From Anaerolineales bacterium (GTDB lineage: Bacteria > Chloroflexota > Anaerolineae > Epilineales > JAANWY01): 18,051 nt of DNA. A program made the position numbers and the translations under genes. Positions 1-7,097 of this stretch are shown one piece after another. A model generated the notes under the pieces. The model was given only the letters and a program-made list of their open reading frames with translations, did no database searches and had not been told where the DNA came from. Location of the stretch: positions 1 to 18,051 of the forward strand of contig JAANWY010000317.1 in NCBI GenBank assembly GCA_018263655.1. The letters run 5' to 3'. Numbering within the stretch: the first letter of the stretch is position 1; each line of letters begins with the position of its first letter.

Positions 1-2
1 GC

Positions 3-1748
3 TACGATCCCGAACTGATCCGACAGTTCAACTTCGCTTCACGGTTCGCCACACCCCATCACTTCTTCGTTCCTGGCGGCCACGATTTGCAGGGCAATCG
101 CCAGGCGCCGCTGGACGAAGAGGACTTGAAGGGTCGCCTCAAATCGGTGCGCAGTAGGGTCGAGGCCGTCGCGATCTCGGGCTACTTCAGCCCGCTGAAC
201 CCGGCGCACGAGGAGCAAGCGGCATCAATTGTCACCAATGAGGTGTCGCGTGCGCGATCAGATGGACGTAGGTTGCCAGTCGTGCTGGGCCACCAACTCT
301 CGACGCGGCTCGGTTCCATCAAGCGCGCCACAACGGCAAGCTTGAACGCTTCGCTTCTGCCGCTACTTCAGGATTTCATTGTCTCGGTGAGCGACGCGAT
401 GGAGCAGCGCGGGCTGGAGTCACCGCTGATGGTGGTGCGTGGCGACGGCACGCTGATGAGCGCCGCTGTGGCCGAGGGTCGGCCCGTCGAGACGGTGCAT
501 TCGGGGCCGGCGGCCAGCGCCGTGGGCGGCCATTTCCTGGCCAGCGTGGATCGGGCGCTCGTCATCGATATTGGGGGCACGACGACCGACATCGCCGTCG
601 TCGATGATGGGCGGGTGCAGGTGACCGAGGAGGGTGCGACGGTCGGGGGCTTCCGCACTGCCGTGCAGGCCGCCGGCGTCCACTCCATCGGCCTCGGCGG
701 TGACAGCCACCTGACGTTCGATCGCGAGGATCGGTTGGTCATCGGGCCGGCGCGGGTGGTTCCGCTGGCGAACCTGGCCGACAACTATCCGCGCGTAAGC
801 CACGAGCTCCGTGGCTTACGCCATAAACGGCCCACGGAGAACATCCTGAACTGGACCGAGTATTGGTTCCTGATGCGAGAGCGGCCGTCAACCCGTGTGG
901 ATACGCGGACGATGGAGGTTCTAAAAGTTCTGCGCGACGAAGGTCCGCAGGCGGTGAAAGCGCTGTTGGATCGGTTTGGTTTAATGCATCCGTTGCAGTT
1001 CGGCGGGCAGAGGCTGCTGGAGCAAGGCATCATCGGGCGCGCCGGCCTCACGCCGACGGACTTGTTGCACGTCAGCGGCGAATACGCGCCGTGGGATGTA
1101 GAAGCGGCCCGGGTTGCTGCCGAAAAGATAGGCCGGCTGCGCGGCTGGGACGTGGGCGAATTTGTGAAACGAGTGAAGGAACGGATTGCTGAGCGAATTG
1201 TAAGCGAAGCCGTCGGATTTCTCACCAAGCGCCCAATTCCGCCCGAGCTTCCACACCCAGGCGGCCGAGTCCTGGGACGCTGGCTCCTCGACAACAGCCT
1301 GAGCGACGCCGATCCGTATCTCGAGACGCCCATCCGGCTGCGCATGCCCATCATCGGTATCGGGGCGCCGGCCGGCATCTTCCTGCCGCGCGTGGCGGAG
1401 CTGCTGCACACAGACTTGATCCTGCCCGATCACTATCCGGTGGCCAACGCCGTCGGGGCGGTGGCTGCCAGTGTGGTTGCACAAGCGGAGGCGCGCATCT
1501 ATCCGCATCTGGACGATCTGCGGCTGGTGGGCTACTACGTGCAGTGGGCGGATGAGCGCAAGATGTTCTCCAAGTTGGAGCCGGCGCTCGACTATGCCAA
1601 AGCCACGACCCAACAGGGTGCCCTGGCAGCCGCTCGTGAATCCAGTGCCGTCGATCCGCAGGCGACGGTCGACGTCATCCCTGATGGTGCGGACAGCTAT
1701 CGCGTTGTGACGCGGGCAATCGGAAATCCGAGGCTCGGTAATTCTTAA
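3..1748 (+). CDS. Hydantoinase/oxoprolinase family protein, subunit A-like (5'-truncated)
   Basis: HyuA-type ASKHA-fold protein. Family members perform ATP-dependent opening of hydantoin, N-methylhydantoin or 5-oxoproline rings, usually with a HyuB partner. The reading frame is open from base 3 without a start, so the gene begins upstream; about the first 100 residues, including the N-terminal GGTFTD-type motif, are missing. Visible family marks are PGGHDLQG near the truncated end, the second phosphate motif VIDIGGTTTDIAVVDDG (encoded around 555-610), GLGGDSHLTFD, and a C-terminal GIGAPAGIFLPRVAELL followed by HYPVANAVGAVAA. It lies 41 bases before mttB1 and probably shares its operon. A 29-bp hairpin (793-821) lies in frame within it. 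The substrate cannot be read from sequence; the adjacent sarcosine-type oxidoreductase makes an N-methylhydantoin-like substrate possible. No HyuB is visible; it could lie upstream. Confidence 0.85.
   Translation, partial: YDPELIRQFNFASRFATPHHFFVPGGHDLQGNRQAPLDEEDLKGRLKSVRSRVEAVAISGYFSPLNPAHEEQAASIVTNEVSRARSDGRRLPVVLGHQLSTRLGSIKRATTASLNASLLPLLQDFIVSVSDAMEQRGLESPLMVVRGDGTLMSAAVAEGRPVETVHSGPAASAVGGHFLASVDRALVIDIGGTTTDIAVVDDGRVQVTEEGATVGGFRTAVQAAGVHSIGLGGDSHLTFDREDRLVIGPARVVPLANLADNYPRVSHELRGLRHKRPTENILNWTEYWFLMRERPSTRVDTRTMEVLKVLRDEGPQAVKALLDRFGLMHPLQFGGQRLLEQGIIGRAGLTPTDLLHVSGEYAPWDVEAARVAAEKIGRLRGWDVGEFVKRVKERIAERIVSEAVGFLTKRPIPPELPHPGGRVLGRWLLDNSLSDADPYLETPIRLRMPIIGIGAPAGIFLPRVAELLHTDLILPDHYPVANAVGAVAASVVAQAEARIYPHLDDLRLVGYYVQWADERKMFSKLEPALDYAKATTQQGALAAARESSAVDPQATVDVIPDGADSYRVVTRAIGNPRLGNS
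793..821. repeat. In-frame palindromic hairpin inside hyuA-like gene
   Basis: GCGTAAGCCACG (793-804) and its exact reverse complement (810-821) flank a 5-base loop, AGCTC. It encodes part of a short hydrophilic stretch (SHELRGLRHK) between conserved blocks of the HyuA fold. It may be a small palindromic insertion that kept the frame. Confidence 0.75.
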
Positions 1749-1758
1749 TTGTGAATTG

Positions 1759-1773
1759 TCAATTGTGAAGTCT
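1759..1773 (+). repeat. 15-base leader word shared by mttB1 and ocd (copy 1)
   Basis: TCAATTGTGAAGTCT lies just before the Shine-Dalgarno sequence of mttB1. A 13/15 match, TCAACTGTGAAGCCT, sits at 3220-3234 just before that of the ocd gene. It could be a regulator or RNA-binding site, or a leftover of duplication. Confidence 0.4.
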
Positions 1774-1777
1774 CTTC

Positions 1778-1792
1778 GGAGGCAAGAACATC
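1778..1792 (+). promoter_or_regulatory. Shine-Dalgarno pointing to an ATC start codon
   Basis: GGAGG (1778-1782) is followed by 7 bases and then ATC at 1790. No ATG, GTG or TTG lies at a suitable distance; the first conventional candidate, TTG at 1805, is 22 bases away. The paralogue mttB2 has AGGAGG followed by ATG at the exactly homologous codon (4241). Confidence 0.6.
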
Positions 1793-3217
1793 GCTTTTCC
1801 TGACTTGCGTTTCAAACCACAACTGAGGGTGCTTGGTGCTGATCAGGTGGAGCAACTTCACCTGGCGACGCTGGAGCTCTTGGAGCGTACGGGCATTGAG
1901 ATTACTCATCGTCGGGCGCTGGAGATTCTGGACGGGGCGGGCGCCCATGTGGATGGCGAGCGAGTCCGCATGCCGGCTTGGCTCGTCGAGGATGCCATCC
2001 GGAAGGCGCCGTCGCGCGTCGTGTTGGGCCGGCGCGATGGTGAGCGCTCCGTCTTTCTGGAGAGCGACAAGGTCTGGTTCGGCCCGAGTGTGGATTGCGT
2101 CGACTACCTGGACCCTCTGACCGGCGAACGGAGTCGATTCGTCAGCGACAACTGCCGCGTCACGTCCACCGTAGCCGATGCCCTGCCGAACTTCACCTGG
2201 GTGATGACGATTGGTATGGCCGACGATGTGGACGCGGACATCGCCGACCGGGTGATTGCCAAACAGACGTTCACATACTGTGAGAAGCCGATGGTGTTCT
2301 CTTGTCAAGACGTCGACGGGATGCGCGACATCTACGAGATGGCGTTGCTGATTGCCGGCGGTGAGGACCGTTTTCGGCAAGCGCCCCCTGTCGCACACCT
2401 GTCTGATCCGATCTCGCCATTGCTCTACTACGATGTGGCTGTGGAGAAGATTCTGTTCTGCGCCGAGAAAGGCATCCCGCTCATCAACTATCCGGCCCCG
2501 CAAGCCGGCAGCACAGCCCCAGCCAGCTTTGCCGGCACGATTGTTCAAAGCAGCGCCGAATCGCTCAGTGGCCTGGTGCTAACGCAACTAGTTCGGCCTG
2601 GTGCACCCTTCATCTACGGAGCCTTTGCGACGGTCATGGATATGCGAACCACGGTCTTCTCCTACGGCGCGCCGGAGATGAACCTCATGGTCGCCGCCCT
2701 GGCCCAGATGGCGCAGCACTACCGATTGCCGTTCTTCGGGGCCGCCGGCTGCTCCGACGCCAAGTTCCCCGACGCGCAAGCGGCGGCCGAAGCCGCTTTT
2801 TCGTGCCTGAGTTCGGCGCTCAGCGGCGCCAACCTCGTGCACGATGCCGGCTGGCTCGATCACGGTTCGGTGGCGTCGCCGGCCTACATGGTGCTCGTCA
2901 ACGAGATACTTGACATGGTCAACCACTTCACGCCGGGGATAGAGATCAGTGACGAAACGCTGGCGCTCGACGTCATGGACCGCGTTGGCCCTGGCGGACA
3001 CTACCTGGAAGAGGGTCACACGTACAAGCATTTCCGCGACGTGTGGTACTCGGACCTATTCGACCGTTCGATCTACGATGAGTGGCTCGGACAGGGCGGG
3101 AAGCGGTTCGAGGAACGATTGCTCGAACTGACTGAAGATGCCATGAAGCACGAGCCGGCGCCATTGGATGAAGAGGTCGTGAGAGAATTGGACAGAATGG
3201 CCGCTCACTGGGACTAA
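1790..3217 (+). CDS. MttB-family (trimethylamine methyltransferase-like) corrinoid methyltransferase, copy 1
   Basis: TIM-barrel methyltransferase of the MttB superfamily without pyrrolysine: the frame has no internal amber codon. Characterised non-Pyl relatives (MtgB, MtpB, MtcB) move a methyl group from a quaternary amine such as glycine betaine, proline betaine or carnitine to a cobalamin protein. Family marks include LHLATLELLERTG near the N terminus, RPGAPFIYGAFATVMDMRT, APEMNLMVAALAQMAQHYRLPF, SDAKFPDAQAAAEAAF, LVHDAGWLDHG and VGPGGHYLEEGHT. The start is set at ATC 1790 because it follows a good Shine-Dalgarno and gives 475 codons, exactly the length of mttB2, with IAFPDLRFKP aligned to MVYPDLRFKP. 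TTG 1805 is the fallback start. By eye the two copies are roughly 85% identical over their whole length. It lies in an operon with hyuA, ocd, mttB2 and dao. No corrinoid protein is nearby. The substrate is unknown. Confidence 0.9.
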   Translation: MAFPDLRFKPQLRVLGADQVEQLHLATLELLERTGIEITHRRALEILDGAGAHVDGERVRMPAWLVEDAIRKAPSRVVLGRRDGERSVFLESDKVWFGPSVDCVDYLDPLTGERSRFVSDNCRVTSTVADALPNFTWVMTIGMADDVDADIADRVIAKQTFTYCEKPMVFSCQDVDGMRDIYEMALLIAGGEDRFRQAPPVAHLSDPISPLLYYDVAVEKILFCAEKGIPLINYPAPQAGSTAPASFAGTIVQSSAESLSGLVLTQLVRPGAPFIYGAFATVMDMRTTVFSYGAPEMNLMVAALAQMAQHYRLPFFGAAGCSDAKFPDAQAAAEAAFSCLSSALSGANLVHDAGWLDHGSVASPAYMVLVNEILDMVNHFTPGIEISDETLALDVMDRVGPGGHYLEEGHTYKHFRDVWYSDLFDRSIYDEWLGQGGKRFEERLLELTEDAMKHEPAPLDEEVVRELDRMAAHWD

Positions 3218-3219
3218 TT

Positions 3220-3234
3220 TCAACTGTGAAGCCT
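3220..3234 (+). repeat. 15-base leader word shared by mttB1 and ocd (copy 2)
   Basis: TCAACTGTGAAGCCT precedes the GAGGTG ribosome binding site of the ocd gene and matches 1759-1773 at 13 of 15 bases. Confidence 0.4.
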
Positions 3235-3248
3235 AGCGAGGTGACGAC

Positions 3249-4226
3249 ATGAGTACAGATCAGATTCTTTACCTTTCTCAAGCTGATATGGAAGCTGTGG
3301 GCCTGACGATGGCTGACGTCATCGAGGCGCTGGAGGCAGCGTTTCGCGAAAAGGGAGAGGGGCGTGTGGAAATGCCGCCTAAGCCCGGCATCCATCCTGG
3401 CGGGGGCGATAACTTCATCCACGCTATGCCGGCCTACATCCCAGCCATGAAATCCGCGGGTATCAAATGGGTCAGCGGATTCCCGGAGAATCAAGAGCGC
3501 GGGTTACCGTATATCACCGGCTTGCTGATCCTGAACGACGTGGAGACCGGGTTGCCGATCTCCGTGATGGACTGTGTCTGGATTACGGCGATGCGGACGG
3601 GCGCAGCGACAGCCGTGGCAGCCAAGTATTTGGCCCGCCCGGATTCGGAGGTCGCCGGCGTGTTGGGCTGCGGGGTACAAGGGCGCACCAACGTGGAGGC
3701 GCTCAATGTCGTTTTCCCGCTGGGGAAAGTGATGGCTTACGATGTGGACCCGACAGCCGCTCGCACTTACGCCGACGAAATCAGCGCTCGGTTTGGTCTG
3801 GAGGTTGTGCCGGTCGACACGCCGAAGGAGGCAGTCACCGGTTGCGATCTCATTGTTACCGCCGGCCCGATTCTGAAAGAGCCGCACCGCACGATTCAGG
3901 CCGGCTGGCTGGACGAAGGAGCCTTCGCCTCGCTGGTGGATTTCGATTCCTACTGGCACCCCGACGCGATGCAGGAGACGGACAAGTTCTGCACCGATGA
4001 CGTGCCGCAAATGCGCCACTACCAGGACGTCGGCTATTTCCAGGGCATCCCGCCGGTGCACGCCGATCTGGGTGAACTGGTGACCGGGCAGAAGCCGGGC
4101 CGCGAAACACCTGCAGAACGGACCATGACGGCTAATCTGGGACTGGCTTTGGACGATCTGGCAACGGCGCCCCTCGTCTACCAGCGGGCGGTGGAGATGG
4201 GGGTCGGTACCTGGTTGCCGCTATGA
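3249..4226 (+). CDS. Ornithine cyclodeaminase/mu-crystallin family protein
   Basis: 325-residue NAD(P)-dependent enzyme of the OCD/alanine dehydrogenase/mu-crystallin family, a normal length. Members perform ornithine cyclodeamination, imine or ketimine reduction, or amino-acid dehydrogenation. Visible features: the conserved lysine in GIKWVSGFPEN (K73), the LPYITGLLILNDVETGLP block, MDCVWITAMRTGAATAVAAKYLA with R116, and the Rossmann motif GVLGCGVQGR (about 138-146). The ATG at 3249 has GAGGTG (3238-3243) 5 bases upstream. The stop overlaps a possible ATG for the next gene in an ATGA at 4223-4226. The gene sits between two near-identical mttB copies, which suggests it acts on the amine or amino-acid product of the same pathway. 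The exact reaction cannot be assigned. Confidence 0.88.
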   Translation: MSTDQILYLSQADMEAVGLTMADVIEALEAAFREKGEGRVEMPPKPGIHPGGGDNFIHAMPAYIPAMKSAGIKWVSGFPENQERGLPYITGLLILNDVETGLPISVMDCVWITAMRTGAATAVAAKYLARPDSEVAGVLGCGVQGRTNVEALNVVFPLGKVMAYDVDPTAARTYADEISARFGLEVVPVDTPKEAVTGCDLIVTAGPILKEPHRTIQAGWLDEGAFASLVDFDSYWHPDAMQETDKFCTDDVPQMRHYQDVGYFQGIPPVHADLGELVTGQKPGRETPAERTMTANLGLALDDLATAPLVYQRAVEMGVGTWLPL

Positions 4227-4240
4227 CAGAGGAGGGCAGT

Positions 4241-5668
4241 ATGGTTTACCCAGATTTGCGTTTCAAGCCGAGGTTGTCGGTCCTCAGCGACGACCAGATC
4301 GAGCAGATTCACCTGGCGACGTTGGAGCTGCTGGAGCGCACCGGTGTCGAGATCGGGCATCCGCGGGCACTGGAGATCTTGGATGGGGCGGGGGCTCACG
4401 TGGATGGTGACCGAGTCCGCATGCCGGCTTGGCTAGTCGAAGACACCATTCGGAAAGCACCGTCGCGCGTCGTGTTGGGCCGGCGCGATGGCGAGCGCTC
4501 CGTCTTTCTGGAGGGCGACAAGGTCTGGTTCGGCCCGAGTGTTGACTGCGTCGACTACCTGGATCCTCTGACCGACGAGCGGAAGCGGTTCACCAGCGAT
4601 AACTGTCGGGTCACGTCCACAGTGGCCGATGCCTTGCCGAGCTTCACCTGGGTCATGACGATTGGCATGGCGGACGATGTCGATCCCGACATTGCCGACC
4701 GCGTAATTGCCAAACAGGTCTTCGCCCACTGCGAGAAGCCGCTGGTCTTCTGCTGCAAGGACGTCGACAGCGTGCGCGACATCTACGAGATGGCTCTGCT
4801 GATCGCCGGCGACGAAGAACGTTTTCGGCAGGCGCCCAATATCGTGCACTACTCTGAGCCGATTTCGCCTCTGTTGTACTACGATCCGGCTGTGGAGAAG
4901 ATTCTGTTCTGTGCCGAAAAAGGCATTCCGCTCATCAACTTCCCGGCGCCGCAGGCCGGCAGCACCGCCCCAGCCAGCTTTGCCGGTGAGATCGTGCAGG
5001 GCAGTGCTGAATCGCTCAGTGGGCTGGTGTTGGCGCAACTCGTTCGGCCAGGCGCGCCCTTCATCTACGGTGCGTTTGCTACCGTGATGGACATGCGGAC
5101 GACGGTTTTCTCCTACGGCGCGCCGGAGATGAGTCTGATGGTCGCCGCCCTAGCTCAGATGGCGCAGCACTACAAGTTGCCCTTCTTTGGCACCGCCGGC
5201 TGCTCCGACGCCAAGTTCCCCGACGCGCAGGCGGCGGCCGAAGCTGCCTTCTCGTGTCTCAGTTCGGCCCTCAGCGGCGCCAACCTGGTGCACGATGCCG
5301 GCTGGCTGGATCATGGCTCGTTGGCGTCGCCGGCCTACATGGTGTTGGTCAACGAGGTGCTCGACATGGTCAACCAATTCACGCCGGGCATAGCGATCAA
5401 TGACGAGGTGCTGGCGCTGGACGTCATAAACCAAGTTGGCCCTGGCGGCCACTATCTGGAGGAGAAGCACACGTACAGACATTTCCGCAACGTGTGGTAC
5501 TCGGACCTGTTCGACCGCTCGATCTACGATGAGTGGCTTGCAGCGGGTGGCAAACGCTTTGGGGAGCGGCTGCGCGAGCAGACGCGGGCCGTGATGGAGC
5601 ACGAGCCCGCGCCATTGGACGACGACATCGTCCAGGAATTGGACCGTATGGCGGTCCATTGGGAGTGA
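4241..5668 (+). CDS. MttB-family (trimethylamine methyltransferase-like) corrinoid methyltransferase, copy 2
   Basis: 475-residue paralogue of mttB1 with the same family blocks (IRKAPSRVVLGRRDGERSVF, GKGI-type AEKGIPLINFPAPQAGS, FGTAGCSDAKFPDAQAA, VGPGGHYLEEKHT). It has no internal amber codon, so it is a non-pyrrolysine MttB homologue, expected to demethylate a quaternary amine onto a corrinoid protein. ATG 4241 was chosen because AGGAGG (4230-4235) is 5 bases upstream and the product then aligns end to end with copy 1. An upstream in-frame ATG at 4223 overlaps the ocd stop and would add six residues (MTEEGS). Differences from copy 1 are scattered, with no truncation, so both copies look functional. 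They could have diverged in substrate or form a mixed complex. Confidence 0.92.
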   Translation: MVYPDLRFKPRLSVLSDDQIEQIHLATLELLERTGVEIGHPRALEILDGAGAHVDGDRVRMPAWLVEDTIRKAPSRVVLGRRDGERSVFLEGDKVWFGPSVDCVDYLDPLTDERKRFTSDNCRVTSTVADALPSFTWVMTIGMADDVDPDIADRVIAKQVFAHCEKPLVFCCKDVDSVRDIYEMALLIAGDEERFRQAPNIVHYSEPISPLLYYDPAVEKILFCAEKGIPLINFPAPQAGSTAPASFAGEIVQGSAESLSGLVLAQLVRPGAPFIYGAFATVMDMRTTVFSYGAPEMSLMVAALAQMAQHYKLPFFGTAGCSDAKFPDAQAAAEAAFSCLSSALSGANLVHDAGWLDHGSLASPAYMVLVNEVLDMVNQFTPGIAINDEVLALDVINQVGPGGHYLEEKHTYRHFRNVWYSDLFDRSIYDEWLAAGGKRFGERLREQTRAVMEHEPAPLDDDIVQELDRMAVHWE

Positions 5669-5674
5669 TAGACT

Positions 5675-6892
5675 GTGGGGACGATTCGGACGCCGCGCGA
5701 AGCAGATTTGCCGGAGACGGCCGACGTGGTCGTGATCGGCGGCGGTATCGTGGGTGTGGCCACGGCGTTTTGGACTTCGCGCGCCGGCCTCGACACCGTG
5801 CTGGTCGAGAAGCAAGAGGGCCTGGGAACGCAGACGACGTCTGCCTCGGCCGAGTGCTTCCGCGCTCAGTTCACCGAGCCGGCCATGGTCGCCCTGGCGA
5901 AGCCCAGCATCGAGATATTCGACAACTTCGCCGACGTTATCGGCGTCCCGGGCTACGATATCCACGTGCGGCATCGCGGTTATTTGTTCATGACTGATGA
6001 TGCCGAGATGCTGGACGACATGCAGGCGGCCGTGGCGCGACAGCACGAGCTGGGCGTCACTGATTCGCGGTTCCTGGAGGGAGCCGTCGTCCGCGAGCGC
6101 TTCCCCTTCGTCGCCGACGACGTAGTGGGCGCCACGTTCCGCCAGAACGACGGCTGGCTCGCGGCGCACGAGCTGGTGCAGGGGTTCGCCAAGGGCTCCG
6201 ACGCCGAGTTCCTGCTCAACACGACGGTCAGCGACGTGCTGACGGACACCGACGGCGTGTCGGGTGTGGAGACGACGCGCGGCACGATCGCGACGCGTGC
6301 GGTCGTGGACGCCGCCGGCCCCTTCGCTGGCCGCGTCGGGAAGATGGTCGGCGTCGATCTACCCCTGGAGCCGGTGCGCCGGCAGAAGGTCTTCGTCGCC
6401 GCCTCGCCGGAAGTGATTCCGCAGGAAGCGCCCTTCACCGTCGACCTCGTCAACGGCGCCTACTGGCGTCCGGAGACGGGTGGGGCGCTGCTGGGCTGGG
6501 TCGATCCGGAGGAGCCTGTTGGAGAGCCGGTGGAAATCGAAGCGTTGCCGGCTGATCGGTACTTTCCGGCGGTCGTTTTGGACAAGCTGACGCGACTCAA
6601 CCCCTTCTTCGAGGAGGTCACGCAGGGGCTGAAGCAGACAGATGTTAGCACCACGGCCGGCCAGTATGTCTACACGCCGGACGAACAGCCGCTGATCGGT
6701 CGGTTGCCGGAGGTGCCGGGCTTGTACGTGAACTGCGGCTACTGGGCCGGCGTCATGCTGGGCCCGACGGCCGGCCGCTGGACAGCCGATCTAATCACGG
6801 GCGAGATGCAGCCCGAGGACAATCCACTGCGTCCCACACGTTTCGCCGAGGGTGACTACGAAAAAGGTGGTAGCTTCCTGAGTGGTCACTAA
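5675..6892 (+). CDS. FAD-dependent oxidoreductase, DAO family (sarcosine/dimethylglycine oxidoreductase-like)
   Basis: 405-residue flavoprotein of the DAO fold, which oxidises secondary or tertiary amino acids such as sarcosine, dimethylglycine, glycine or proline. The FAD-binding VVVIGGGIVGVATAFWTSRAG (split here as VVVIGGGIVG, residues 18-27, then VATAF) is followed by the acidic strand end at E45 and the TSASAECFR segment that lines the flavin. The C terminus has TPDEQPLIGRLPEVPGLYVNCGYWAGVMLGPTAGR, seen as DEQPLIG and GYWAGVMLGP, typical of sarcosine-oxidase beta-like proteins. GTG at 5675 is the start, with GGGAG (5661-5665) upstream and only 6 bases after mttB2, so it is co-transcribed. 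There is no signal peptide. Its 3' end (last codons and stop) lies within one copy of a 15-bp tandem duplication. The true substrate is not determined. Confidence 0.88.
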   Translation: MGTIRTPREADLPETADVVVIGGGIVGVATAFWTSRAGLDTVLVEKQEGLGTQTTSASAECFRAQFTEPAMVALAKPSIEIFDNFADVIGVPGYDIHVRHRGYLFMTDDAEMLDDMQAAVARQHELGVTDSRFLEGAVVRERFPFVADDVVGATFRQNDGWLAAHELVQGFAKGSDAEFLLNTTVSDVLTDTDGVSGVETTRGTIATRAVVDAAGPFAGRVGKMVGVDLPLEPVRRQKVFVAASPEVIPQEAPFTVDLVNGAYWRPETGGALLGWVDPEEPVGEPVEIEALPADRYFPAVVLDKLTRLNPFFEEVTQGLKQTDVSTTAGQYVYTPDEQPLIGRLPEVPGLYVNCGYWAGVMLGPTAGRWTADLITGEMQPEDNPLRPTRFAEGDYEKGGSFLSGH

Positions 6893-6910
6893 CTTAGTGG
6901 TCACTAACTT
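6881..6910 (+). repeat. Perfect 15-bp tandem duplication with operator-like palindrome
   Basis: AGTGGTCACTAACTT occurs twice in tandem (6881-6895 and 6896-6910); the first copy encodes the last codons and stop of the oxidoreductase. The junction contains the palindrome TTAGTGGTCACTAA (6894-6907), whose TAGT-N4-ACTA core resembles the TNGTNNNACNA half-site pattern of FCD-type GntR regulators with one extra spacer base. Confidence 0.6.
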
Positions 6911-7058
6911 TCGAATTTTGGACAAACTCGCGGAGGCAATCAGAAACCAGGTTTTTATAGTTTTTTATACTGAAATACCTGCGATTGCGGGCAGTTTTGG
7001 TATTCCGCTAGACCGTCTCAGGTGGAAAAACCTGGTTTCTCATGCCTTGTCCAAAGTC
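6911..7058. mobile_element. MITE-like 148-bp inverted-repeat element with 9-bp direct repeats
   Basis: CACTAACTT flanks the segment at 6902-6910 and 7059-7067, like a target-site duplication. Inside, TTTGGACAA (6917-6925) pairs with TTGTCCAAA (7047-7055) and AGAAACCAGGTTTTT (6942-6956) pairs exactly with 7026-7040. The interior has further nested pairing (AATACC with GGTATT, CTGC with GCAG). No transposase is encoded. The segment fills the gap between the oxidoreductase and the GntR gene and must affect the promoter spacing of the latter. Confidence 0.55.
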
Positions 7059-7065
7059 CACTAAC

Positions 7066-7071
7066 TTGACA
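7066..7071 (+). promoter_or_regulatory. Possible -35 element for gntR
   Basis: A consensus TTGACA lies 26 bases before the GntR start codon. No good -10 hexamer is found at 16-18 bases; TAGTTT at 14 bases is a poor match. The gene has no clear Shine-Dalgarno, so transcription and translation signals here are uncertain. Confidence 0.25.
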
Positions 7072-7097
7072 ATGATTAAAGTATCTAGTTTGACCAG

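Noticed and set aside
6882..7064. A 60-codon plus-strand frame after the oxidoreductase.
   Set aside because: It lies entirely in the tandem duplication and hairpin element and shows no coding features.
7065..7078. CTTGACAATG-ATTA before gntR as a degenerate end of the 147-bp element.
   Set aside because: It lacks TCAC and has no matching inverted end; the match is short and overlaps a promoter-like TTGACA.
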